Of a stretch of 10,144 bases of DNA, positions 1-7,042 are shown in pieces. The DNA is from an uncultured Haemophilus sp. (GTDB taxonomy: Bacteria > Pseudomonadota > Gammaproteobacteria > Enterobacterales > Pasteurellaceae). The stretch covers positions 1-10,144 of the forward strand of contig CABSXY010000050.1 of the NCBI GenBank assembly GCA_902481695.1, in the 5' to 3' direction. Position numbers and translations under genes: made by a program. The notes below the pieces were generated by a model. That model made no database searches and had not been told where the DNA came from. It saw nothing but the letters and a program-made list of their open reading frames with translations. How positions within the stretch are numbered: position 1 is the stretch's first letter; each line of letters opens with the position of its first letter.

Positions 1-3000
1 TTATTCGCAGTTACGCTTTCCACTTTAAGGTTTTTCTTGATACCTACACGAATATTGCCGCTCTTATCAATGTTTGTCATCACATTATCGCCACCATCAA
101 ACTCACTCCAGTTTGTGTTGCTATCTGCGCCTTTCACATTGATTTGGCTATTTAATTTCGCACCGTAAACATCGCCTACGTTTGCGCCAAATTTTAAGCC
201 ATCACTTAATGTTGCGATAGTTTCGCCACCAAAGTTCATACGATTTGGTGTCTTACCATCCAAGTTTGGTGCGGCATCTTTACCACTTACTACTGTAATT
301 GGCGTTGAGTTATCACCTTCGCCAAGATTAATTGTTGTGGTATTAACTGTTTTTGCGGTGACATTTTCCGCTTTCAAGTCTTTTGTGGTTGAAATCGTGA
401 AGTTAATACCATTCTGTTCAAGTTTGATATTATCACCAGCGATATAGTTTACAGTCGCACCTGGCGCAACATTTGCTACTGAAGTACCACTTACTTCACC
501 AGTAGAGCCTTCTTTCTTCGTTGCAGTTGCATTCCAGCCTTTACCCGCTAGTTCTTTCACTGCGTATAACTGACTACCATTTACCGCATCTTTCGATGTG
601 CTCGTTACATCACCATCTTGAACATTGGTTACTTTCTTATCACCAGCATTGATACCATCTGTTGTTACAGATACATCACCTGCTTTTAAGCCATCTTTAT
701 TTAAAGCGACATTATCTCCTACTTTCACACCGTCATTATTCATCACGGTATCACCTGCTGTTACGCTATCAACTTTGATGTCTTTTGCTAAATTGAAAGT
801 AACATCATTACCTTTTTTAGTAATATTAATGTTCCCATCTGTATTATTTAGGTCAACCGTATCACCAGGTTTCACATTAGAAGAATCTGCACCATTTGCT
901 GTTAAATTCCAACCCTTGTTAGCCACCTCTTCTACTTTCTTAAGCTGTGAAACATTTACTGCATCAGTATCATCTTCACCTGCTTTCAAGCCAGTAATTT
1001 TCTTATCACCCATATCAATGCCTTTGTTATTGATCGTTACACCACCAATGTCAGCACTATTTAGGTCTTTAAGATCTTTGGCTAATTTCACGTTTAATGT
1101 GCCATTACCATCAGATTCAACACCAATATTCTTATCAGATAACGTACCCGTTGCTCCACCTTTTACAAAGATTTGAGCACCTAAACGACGCTCAAAGTTC
1201 TTCGCTGCATTATCGCCACCAAAAGTGAGAGCTTTAAATGCTTGTTCAGCGGTTTGATTAATCGCATCATTCACATTATTAACTGTGGTGCCATTTACGG
1301 TAATTGGCGCTTTAGTCACGGAAACATCACCTGCTTTCAAACCATTTGAATCAATTTTGGTATCACCCGCAGTGACACTATCAACTTTAATATTTTTAGC
1401 TAAGTTAAACGTCACATTATCATCTGTTGCTTTTTTAGTAATTTGAATGTTGTCATCGGTGTTATTCAAATCAACAGTTTCACCAGGTGCTACATTACTA
1501 CCATTTTGACCATTAGCAGTTAAATTCCAGCCTTTATTAGCTACTTTTTCCACATCTTTTAATTGTGAAACATTCACTGCATCTGTGTCTTCGGTACCCG
1601 CTGCAACATTGCTAATTTTATTACCTGCTGCATCAATACCTGATTTAGTGACACTTGGACCACCGGCAATTTTTAAACCATCAGTATTAATGGTTGTATC
1701 GCCAGCTTTTACGCTATCAACTTTGATATCCTTCGCTAATTTAATTTCTAACTTATCCTGGCCATTCGCTACTACGCCAATGTTACCATCGGAAAGTTTA
1801 CCAGCATCAGCTACACCACCAACCAAGTTAACTTTTTGACCTAATTTACGCTCTACATCCTTTCCTGTATCACCAGCAAAAGTTAATGGCATATTGCGTA
1901 CTTTATTAATTGCGTCAGTTACATCACCTGCGGTTGCAATATTATTTCGGTTGGCTGCTGTTGCATTGCCTGCTGCATCAGTCGTGATATTTGTTGTATT
2001 CACATCAAATTTCACAATTGTGCCATTTGGGGTTTTAGTCACATTCGCGGTAGTTAAGTTTCCATCTTTGAAGTTCACTACACCATTATTATTAATGCGT
2101 GATTTAGGTGAACCATTTTCTTGTACATTAAAACCGCTATTGTTTAATACTGCGTGAAGTTGTGAACCGTTAATTGCATCAGTTGAAGTCGCGGAGATAC
2201 GACCTGCTGCTACATTCTGGATTTGGCGCTCATTGCCTGCTTTACCTACAGACACCGCACCGCCAATTGCTGAAGAATTCGCAGCAAATGAAACAGTCGT
2301 ATTAACGCCTGCATCATTTTTAAATGTTGCCCCTGAAGATGTAGCATCAAACACATTTGAACCAGCTACAGTACTGTTACCTAATGCAACAGAGCCTCCC
2401 ACAGTTGCGTTAGATGATGCACCTAAAGCAATCGAGCTACCACCATTCGCAGCAGATTCAGCACCTAATGAGACAGATTGGTATTGAGATGTACTATTTG
2501 TACCCATAGCGATAGCTAAATCACCCTTTGTGGTCGCATTATCACCAATTGCCACACCGTGTCTTAATGTTGCATTCGCATTATTACCAATTGCAATGGT
2601 ACTCCAAGCATTTGTCCCTGTTGTTGCATTAGGTCCAATAGCTACAGCGTGAAGGCCTGTTGCATTGGCATTAAAACCGATTGCAACGCTTAATTGCTCT
2701 GCTGTTTTTGCGTTTGGACCAGCTGCAAAACTATAACTTTTTGCTGTACTCGCATTATTACCAATAGCAACTGATTCTCTTGCTCCATCAGCTACATTAG
2801 CGTTGGAACCAATCGCAGTAGATTGGTTACCTAGTGCAGTTGCATTCATTCCCACAGCTGTTGCATTAGCTTCTTTCGCTTTTGCAAAAGAACCCACTGC
2901 CGTAGAATTACTATTTGTAGTTTGAGCACCGTTACCTAATGAAACACCGCCAGCAGCACTTGAATATGCATCGACCCCAATAGCAATATTTTTCTCATTA

Positions 3001-4268
3001 AGACTTCTTGCATTTAAACCCATTGTAATCGAGCCTGCAGATATTGGCGAAGTACTTGCATTTGGACCAATCGCAATAGAGTCAACACCTGAGGCCCCCG
3101 TATTATTCTGGTTGCCCGTTACATTGGATTTAACCGAGAAATAACGAATTTTTTCAAGTTCTGCCATCGCAGCATAAAGCTGAGAACCATTGATTGCATC
3201 AGTTGAGTTTGCAGAAATATCACCTGGTGATAAGTTGATAAGTTGACGTTCATAGCCTTTTTTACCGATAGAAACAACGTCCCCTGCAATAGTATTTGCA
3301 CCACCAGCCCAAGTATAAGTTGTCCCTAAAATAGTACGAGTAGTATAGGCAACCCCCGCTTTATCCGTCGCAGAACCACCACCAATCGCAACAGAGTTTG
3401 CAAAAGTTGCATTAGCCCCAGTACCAACAGCGACAGCATTCGTTTTTTGAGCTGCAGCCAATGAACCTAATGCTAATGAAAGATCCCCTGATTTTGTTTT
3501 TGTTCCTAATGATACAGCAGCCTCACCAGCAATCGTATTCATCCAACGGGGAGTTTGAAGATCTCCTCCAGTTAAATCTTTAAATGCTTGTTGAACCGTT
3601 CCCGTTTTATCTTGGCCATTAGTATTGATATAAGTCGTTTGTGTAGCGGCTGCTGAATCAGTATCATCCCCACCAATTGCAACTGATGCATTACCATAAG
3701 AAATAACATTACCGCCAATCGCAATTGATTGATCGCCTCGAGCCCATGCACCTTCAGTAATAGAACCACCATATATCCCCGCATTATCAGCTCTAATGCC
3801 GGCTCCAATAGCAATAGACTGGTTTACTTGTCGAGAAGAAGTGCTATCGCCAACCTGAGCACTTTGACCGATGAGAATATTACGGTTACCTGTAGTTCCA
3901 CCATAATTTCCTGCGCCATCACCAATCAACACACTATTGGCATAACGACCATTTACGCCATTACCAATAGCGGTAGTTTTTTCAGCGGTTGCTGATGTGG
4001 CACGGTCCCCAACCGCAATACTAAAAGGATGTACATTTGTAGGCGCATTGCTTCCATCCCCCACAATCACTTTTGCTTGTACTGGCATCATCACCGCAGA
4101 TAAAGAAAGTGCAAATGCAGAAAGTTTGAAAAAAGAAGATAAACGTGTTTCGCTTGTTACACGTTGTTCTGAGTTTGAAGAAGCTTTTACGGCTCCTTTC
4201 GCTAATTCTGATGTCACGACGAAAGATTGTGTCGTTTTGTTCCAAATAATCTTAAATACTTTGTTCAT
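1..4268 (-). CDS. Trimeric autotransporter adhesin (Hia/Hsf/YadA-like), N-terminal part, 3' end outside the window
   Basis: One frame stays open from the ATG at 4268 to the left edge (1,422 codons, no stop). The protein opens with an extended signal peptide region of the ESPR type (MNKVFKIIWN..., residues 1-66), with likely cleavage after PVQA at 66. Residues about 80-345 and 390-630 are two YadA-like heads made of roughly 11 and 17 short repeats of the SxAIG type. Each is followed by a neck ending in STDAINGSQL (asparagine of NGSQL at 360 and 700). From about 750 on come stalk modules with KGWN (Trp-ring-like) motifs and DTDAVNVSQL or KDAVNGSQL necks near 894, 1100 and 1227. The start is supported by GGGAGA 8 bases upstream. 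The YadA-type beta-barrel anchor must lie further left. Family knowledge predicts a surface trimer that binds host tissue; the ligand cannot be told. Family is confident; assignment to Hia, Hsf or another named adhesin is not. Confidence 0.93.
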   Translation of the reverse strand, partial: MNKVFKIIWNKTTQSFVVTSELAKGAVKASSNSEQRVTSETRLSSFFKLSAFALSLSAVMMPVQAKVIVGDGSNAPTNVHPFSIAVGDRATSATAEKTTAIGNGVNGRYANSVLIGDGAGNYGGTTGNRNILIGQSAQVGDSTSSRQVNQSIAIGAGIRADNAGIYGGSITEGAWARGDQSIAIGGNVISYGNASVAIGGDDTDSAAATQTTYINTNGQDKTGTVQQAFKDLTGGDLQTPRWMNTIAGEAAVSLGTKTKSGDLSLALGSLAAAQKTNAVAVGTGANATFANSVAIGGGSATDKAGVAYTTRTILGTTYTWAGGANTIAGDVVSIGKKGYERQLINLSPGDISANSTDAINGSQLYAAMAELEKIRYFSVKSNVTGNQNNTGASGVDSIAIGPNASTSPISAGSITMGLNARSLNEKNIAIGVDAYSSAAGGVSLGNGAQTTNSNSTAVGSFAKAKEANATAVGMNATALGNQSTAIGSNANVADGARESVAIGNNASTAKSYSFAAGPNAKTAEQLSVAIGFNANATGLHAVAIGPNATTGTNAWSTIAIGNNANATLRHGVAIGDNATTKGDLAIAMGTNSTSQYQSVSLGAESAANGGSSIALGASSNATVGGSVALGNSTVAGSNVFDATSSGATFKNDAGVNTTVSFAANSSAIGGAVSVGKAGNERQIQNVAAGRISATSTDAINGSQLHAVLNNSGFNVQENGSPKSRINNNGVVNFKDGNLTTANVTKTPNGTIVKFDVNTTNITTDAAGNATAANRNNIATAGDVTDAINKVRNMPLTFAGDTGKDVERKLGQKVNLVGGVADAGKLSDGNIGVVANGQDKLEIKLAKDIKVDSVKAGDTTINTDGLKIAGGPSVTKSGIDAAGNKISNVAAGTEDTDAVNVSQLKDVEKVANKGWNLTANGQNGSNVAPGETVDLNNTDDNIQITKKATDDNVTFNLAKNIKVDSVTAGDTKIDSNGLKAGDVSVTKAPITVNGTTVNNVNDAINQTAEQAFKALTFGGDNAAKNFERRLGAQIFVKGGATGTLSDKNIGVESDGNGTLNVKLAKDLKDLNSADIGGVTINNKGIDMGDKKITGLKAGEDDTDAVNVSQLKKVEEVANKGWNLTANGADSSNVKPGDTVDLNNTDGNINITKKGNDVTFNLAKDIKVDSVTAGDTVMNNDGVKVGDNVALNKDGLKAGDVSVTTDGINAGDKKVTNVQDGDVTSTSKDAVNGSQLYAVKELAGKGWNATATKKEGSTGEVSGTSVANVAPGATVNYIAGDNIKLEQNGINFTISTTKDLKAENVTAKTVNTTTINLGEGDNSTPITVVSGKDAAPNLDGKTPNRMNFGGETIATLSDGLKFGANVGDVYGAKLNSQINVKGADSNTNWSEFDGGDNVMTNIDKSGNIRVGIKKNLKVESVTAN
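747..971 (-). repeat. Adhesin stalk module, copy 2
   Basis: This stretch encodes 75 residues beginning DTDAVNVSQL and running through KGWNLTANG to VDSVTAGDT (residues 1100-1174). It matches the copy at 1359-1589 at about 62 of 75 residues by eye, with a 2-residue gap. The two copies start 618 bases (206 residues) apart. The protein match is closer than the DNA match, which suggests an old duplication kept by selection or occasional recombination rather than a recent copy. Confidence 0.8.
1359..1589 (-). repeat. Adhesin stalk module, copy 1
   Basis: This stretch encodes 77 residues (894-970): a DTDAVNVSQL neck, a KGWNLTANG Trp-ring-like segment, then NLAKNIKVDSVTAGDT. Part of the same pattern (KLAKDIKVDSVKAGDT) also occurs earlier in the protein, around positions 1670-1760, and a diverged neck plus KGWNATATK occurs around 530-600. 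The stalk is therefore assembled from shuffled copies of a few building blocks, as is typical of trimeric autotransporters. Confidence 0.8.
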
Positions 4269-4355
4269 AAAAAAGTTCTCCCAAACAAATAGGTCAACAA
4301 GTCGTTGCGAAGCTAAAATAATGCAAACTAAGCAAGTAAATAATAAAGTTTTTGG

Positions 4356-4383
4356 AGTATATAGGAGCTAAGCATAAGATCAA
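4356..4383 (-). promoter_or_regulatory. Candidate sigma-70 promoter of the adhesin gene
   Basis: On the minus strand, a -35 box TTGATC (4383-4378) is separated by 16 bases from a -10 box TATACT (4361-4356), a 5/6 match to TATAAT. Transcription would begin near 4349, leaving a leader of about 80 bases before the ATG at 4268. A/T-rich sequence lies just upstream. This is a consensus match only. Confidence 0.55.
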
Positions 4384-4530
4384 GGAAATGTTTGCTTTTT
4401 GCACTGTTTTTTTACAAAAAATTTACATTTTAACGTTTGCGTAAAAAGCGAACATTAAAAAAGTACTCAGGATGGGCTAATCACAAGGGTTTAATCTCTC
4501 TCAAACAAGTAAAAAACACGATGAAAATCG

Positions 4531-4539
4531 ACCGCACTT
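4531..4539 (-). repeat. DNA uptake sequence (Hin-type)
   Basis: The plus strand reads ACCGCACTT, the exact complement of the Haemophilus uptake core AAGTGCGGT. In uptake orientation it is followed by an AT-rich extension (cgattttcat) that fits the extended consensus. It stands alone in the intergenic region, with no inverted partner nearby. Such sites promote binding and uptake of own-species DNA by competent Pasteurellaceae. Confidence 0.9.
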
Positions 4540-4588
4540 TTTTCCTCTTTCAAGGTATCCTCCTTTACCACTTTTCTAATACCCAATG

Positions 4589-4604
4589 TACCTCTTTATG
4601 AGTA
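4589..4604 (+). promoter_or_regulatory. Candidate NarP (NarL-family) 7-2-7 binding site
   Basis: TACCTCT, two bases, then ATGAGTA forms an inverted heptamer pair matching the NarL/NarP 7-2-7 consensus (TACYYMT-N2-AKRRGTA) at every specified position. A further heptamer-like TACCCAA sits at 4580-4586. The centre, 4596.5, is 30 bases upstream of the FNR-type site, close to the arrangement known for the E. coli nrfA promoter. Haemophilus carries NarP but not NarL, so NarP responding to nitrate or nitrite is the likely ligand. Confidence 0.7.
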
Positions 4605-4619
4605 TTTTAATTTTAAAGT

Positions 4620-4633
4620 TTGATCAACCTCAA
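4620..4633 (+). promoter_or_regulatory. Candidate FNR binding site upstream of nrfA
   Basis: TTGAT-CAAC-CTCAA matches the FNR consensus TTGAT-N4-ATCAA with one mismatch (C for A at the start of the second half). FNR activates nrf operons under anaerobic conditions, and the site lies between the NarP-type site and the nrfA start. The centre is 4626.5. With the core promoter proposed at 4651-4679 it would sit near -59.5, a class I position. Confidence 0.7.
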
Positions 4634-4650
4634 AGTTTTGAAAAAAAACC

Positions 4651-4679
4651 TTAGAAAAACTACTACTTTTTGGTATCTT
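4651..4679 (+). promoter_or_regulatory. Candidate nrfA core promoter
   Basis: A weak -35 (TTAGAA, 4651-4656), a 17-base spacer and TATCTT (4674-4679) preceded by TG at 4671-4672 make an extended -10 promoter. A start near 4686 gives a leader of about 95 bases. The alternative is a class II promoter, with the FNR site at -41.5 and a start near 4668. I see no good -10 hexamer at the spacing that would require. The weak -35 box fits an activator-dependent promoter. Confidence 0.4.
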
Positions 4680-4768
4680 GTGCTTGCACTGAACTATTTT
4701 TATGAGTGAATTCAAAAGCTTAATAGGAATTGTTTGCATTTAAAATTGTTTTTTTATTCTTTCCTAAT

Positions 4769-4772
4769 GGAG
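4769..4772 (+). promoter_or_regulatory. Ribosome binding site that fixes the nrfA start
   Basis: GGAG lies 8 bases upstream of GTG at 4781. It selects that GTG over the upstream TTG at 4730, which has no ribosome binding site and would add 17 residues ahead of a well-formed signal peptide. Confidence 0.75.
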
Positions 4773-4780
4773 TGATTATC

Positions 4781-6304
4781 GTGAACGCATTGAGAAAAAG
4801 CCTTGTTTTGGCCACTTCTTTCGCAGCTTTAGGTGTGTATAACTCAGCGATGGCTGAAATGGTATACAAGCCTGTTGAACAACCTGTGGAAGCACCAAAC
4901 CCTAATTTAAAAATCGAAGCAGTGAATGAAAAATTTGCTGAGAAATATCCTAGCCAATTCAATTCGTGGAAAGCGACTGAAAAAGGCGACAAAATCATCT
5001 ATGCTAATGAACAAGATCCTCGTTTAATCGTGTTATGGGGGGGCTATTCTTTCGCAAAAGAATATAACGCACCTCGTGGTCACGTTTATGCAGTAGAAGA
5101 TGTACGTAATATTTTACGTACTGGTGCGCCCAAAAATGCAAATGATGGCCCTCAACCAATGGCATGTTGGACTTGTAAAGGTCCAGACGTTCCTCGTTTA
5201 ATTGCAGAATGGGGTGAAGATGGTTACTTTGGTGCAAAATGGGCTAAAGGTGGACCTGAAGTGGTCAACTCAATCGGTTGTGCAGACTGTCACGATACTA
5301 CATCAAAAGACTTTGCCGAAGGCAAACCAGCATTACGTATTGCTCGTCCACACGTTCTTCGTGCATTAGATCACTTAAATAATGCACTTCAAGCAAAAGC
5401 AAAAGCTGAAGGTAAAGAACAACCTAACTTAAGCTTTAACACAGCTGCTCGCACTGAAAAACGTGCTGAAATCTGTGCAAACTGTCACGTTGAATACTAC
5501 TTCGCGGGCGACTTAAAACAAGTAACCTACCCGTGGAACAACGGTCAAACTGTTGATGACATCGAAAAATACTACGATGATATCGGCTTCAGTGACTGGA
5601 CTCACTCTCTTTCTAAAGCACCAATGTTAAAAGCGCAACACCCTGACTTTGAAATTTGGTCTTTAGGTATGCACGGTAAAAACGGCGTAACTTGTATCGA
5701 CTGTCACATGCCTAAAGTACAAGGTAAAGACGGTAAAGTTTACACCGACCACCAAATCCAAAACCCATTCGATGCATTTGATACCACTTGTGCAAACTGT
5801 CATGATCAAAGCAAAGAAAAACTTAAAGACATCGTTGCTTCACGTAAAAAAGAAGTGAAAGATGTAATGGGTCGTTTAGAAGATCAAATTGTTCGTGCTC
5901 ACTTTGAAGCGAAAGCGGCATGGGATGCAGGTGCAACTAAAGAAGAAATGGAACCTGCTTTAATGGATATCCGTCACGCTCAATGGCGTTGGGACTACAC
6001 AGCAGCAAGCCACGGTGGTCACATGCACGCACCTGATGTAATGCTTCGCGTATTAGGTTCTGGTATCGACAAAGCTGCAGATGCACGTGCTAAACTTGCA
6101 GCAATCTTAACTAAACATGGCGTGAAAACTCCGGTTGAAGTACCAGATATTTCTACAGCTGATAAAGCATGGAAAGTAATGGGTATTGATATCGAGAAAG
6201 AACGTCAAGCGAAAAAAGAATTCTTAGAAACTGTTGTACCTCAATGGGTAAAAGAAGCGAAAGCCAATGGCAAATTAGCTGAAGATACCGCAACAAAACA
6301 ATAA
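4781..6304 (+). CDS. nrfA: Ammonia-forming cytochrome c nitrite reductase NrfA
   Basis: NrfA is the periplasmic pentahaem enzyme that reduces nitrite to ammonium with six electrons. The GTG start gives 507 residues, close to the usual 480-510. A Sec signal peptide (LRKSLVLATSFAALG...) ends at AMA, residue 25. The catalytic haem is bound by CWTCK at 129-133, where lysine replaces histidine as haem ligand. Four ordinary CxxCH sites follow at 167-171 (CADCH), 232-236 (CANCH), 305-309 (CIDCH) and 337-341 (CANCH). The family's active-site residues are all present: Arg113 in LRTGAP, Tyr239 in CHVEYY and His287 in KAQH. So are the calcium ligands Glu238, Lys284 and Gln286. It is first in the operon, downstream of FNR- and NarP-type sites and 72 bases ahead of nrfB. 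No defect is visible. Confidence 0.98.
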   Translation: MNALRKSLVLATSFAALGVYNSAMAEMVYKPVEQPVEAPNPNLKIEAVNEKFAEKYPSQFNSWKATEKGDKIIYANEQDPRLIVLWGGYSFAKEYNAPRGHVYAVEDVRNILRTGAPKNANDGPQPMACWTCKGPDVPRLIAEWGEDGYFGAKWAKGGPEVVNSIGCADCHDTTSKDFAEGKPALRIARPHVLRALDHLNNALQAKAKAEGKEQPNLSFNTAARTEKRAEICANCHVEYYFAGDLKQVTYPWNNGQTVDDIEKYYDDIGFSDWTHSLSKAPMLKAQHPDFEIWSLGMHGKNGVTCIDCHMPKVQGKDGKVYTDHQIQNPFDAFDTTCANCHDQSKEKLKDIVASRKKEVKDVMGRLEDQIVRAHFEAKAAWDAGATKEEMEPALMDIRHAQWRWDYTAASHGGHMHAPDVMLRVLGSGIDKAADARAKLAAILTKHGVKTPVEVPDISTADKAWKVMGIDIEKERQAKKEFLETVVPQWVKEAKANGKLAEDTATKQ

Positions 6305-6311
6305 AAAAAGA

Positions 6312-6345
6312 ACCGCACTTTGTAACTAAAGTGTCGAAGTGCGGT
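6312..6345 (+). terminator. Inverted uptake-sequence pair forming a hairpin between nrfA and nrfB
   Basis: ACCGCACTT (6312-6320) and AAGTGCGGT (6337-6345) are perfect 9-base inverted uptake sequences with a 16-base loop, followed by CATTTTTAA. Such pairs are commonly used as intrinsic terminators in Haemophilus. Because nrfB follows within 32 bases and belongs to the same pathway, partial termination or protection of the nrfA 3' end is more likely than complete termination. A competing smaller hairpin (CACTTT 6316-6321 with AAAGTG 6328-6333, loop of 6) shares the left arm. The entry contains two of the six uptake sequences. Confidence 0.75.
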
Positions 6346-6376
6346 CATTTTTAACCATATATTTGAGGTAATCAGA

Positions 6377-7042
6377 ATGAATTTAACTTCTTTAATCAGC
6401 AAATCGGCAAAATCCCTTGCATTGCTTGCAATGCTTGCGGCAATGCCAATGGCTGCTAGTGCGGAAGAGATGGCAAAAACACCTGCCTCTCAACTCACTT
6501 ATGAGCCACAATTGGATAACCAACGTGATCCAAACCAATATTGTGCGAAATGTCACAAATTTGACCAAGTTGATAAAAACCAAACTTTAGATCAATCTGG
6601 TGGTGAATTACACTTTGGTAAATTCCACGGCGCACACTTAAATCAAAAAAGCCCTAACACAGGTAAACCGATTAACTGTGTAAACTGTCACGGTAATATT
6701 TCGGAAGATCACCGTCGTGGTGCAAAAGATGTGATGCGTTTTGATGGCGATATCTTTGGTGATAAAAAACCAATGTATACCGCGCAAGAACAAAACCAAG
6801 TTTGTTTTGCTTGTCACCAACCGGCAAAACTTCGTGAAAAACTTTGGGCGCACGATGTTCACGCAATGAAATTGCCTTGTGCAAGCTGCCACACATTACA
6901 CCCGAAAGATGATGCGATGAAAGGTATTCAACCGAAAAATCGTGTGAAACTTTGTGTAGATTGCCACGGCGAACAACAAAAACGCAAAGCGGCAAAAGAC
7001 GCACAATCACAAACGCAATCAACCGAACAAAAGGATAAATAA
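6377..7042 (+). CDS. nrfB: Pentahaem cytochrome c NrfB, electron donor to NrfA
   Basis: NrfB is a soluble periplasmic cytochrome that passes electrons from the NrfCD quinol dehydrogenase to NrfA. The protein has 221 residues, somewhat longer than E. coli NrfB (188). A Sec signal peptide with a leucine/alanine-rich core ends at ASA, residue 29. Five CxxCH motifs are visible: 56-60 (CAKCH), 101-105 (CVNCH), 143-147 (CFACH), 168-172 (CASCH) and 193-197 (CVDCH). All five are of the ordinary histidine type, so the general Ccm system can mature it. The C-terminal 25 residues are a hydrophilic Lys/Gln-rich tail with no recognised role, which accounts for most of the extra length. GAGG lies 8 bases before the ATG. 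Its stop codon overlaps the nrfC start by one base. Confidence 0.96.
   Translation: MNLTSLISKSAKSLALLAMLAAMPMAASAEEMAKTPASQLTYEPQLDNQRDPNQYCAKCHKFDQVDKNQTLDQSGGELHFGKFHGAHLNQKSPNTGKPINCVNCHGNISEDHRRGAKDVMRFDGDIFGDKKPMYTAQEQNQVCFACHQPAKLREKLWAHDVHAMKLPCASCHTLHPKDDAMKGIQPKNRVKLCVDCHGEQQKRKAAKDAQSQTQSTEQKDK

Larger units (their letters stand above)
4269..4780. other. Divergent intergenic region between the adhesin gene and nrfA
   Basis: This 512-base AT-rich stretch has no convincing gene. From left to right it holds the adhesin ribosome binding site (GGGAGA, complement of 4277-4282), the adhesin promoter (4356-4383), A/T runs near 4400-4440 that could act as an upstream element for that promoter, an uptake sequence at 4531-4539, the NarP-type site at 4589-4604, the FNR-type site at 4620-4633, the nrfA core promoter around 4651-4679 and the nrfA ribosome binding site at 4769-4772. 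Open frames crossing it lack ribosome binding sites or family resemblance. Confidence 0.8.

Noticed and set aside
3119..4245. Minus-strand frames at 3119-3304, 3572-3814 and 4021-4245
   Set aside because: They are in other frames inside the adhesin gene, whose own frame (codons ending at 4268) is uninterrupted.
4269..4274. Run of six T (minus strand) between the ribosome binding site and ATG of the adhesin, as a phase-variation tract
   Set aside because: It is too short to count as a hypervariable repeat, and no tetranucleotide or other simple repeat is present near the gene start.
625..4371. Several plus-strand open frames (625-1176, 1585-1839, 1894-2157, 2233-2487, 3729-3995, 3997-4371) opposite the adhesin
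   Set aside because: They are antisense to a continuous 1,422-codon frame with clear domain structure. They are low-complexity Ser/Ala/Pro/Val translations of the repeat DNA and lack family resemblance.
4434..4455. Dyad-like TTTGCG...GCGAA sequence as a CRP or Sxy-dependent CRP-S site
   Set aside because: The half-sites do not fall at the required 6-base spacing, and the second half does not match TCGCA or TCACA.
4730..4780. Longer NrfA starting at TTG 4730
   Set aside because: There is no ribosome binding site before the TTG. The extension would put an extra hydrophobic stretch in front of a normal signal peptide, and GGAG with GTG at 4781 gives the expected protein.
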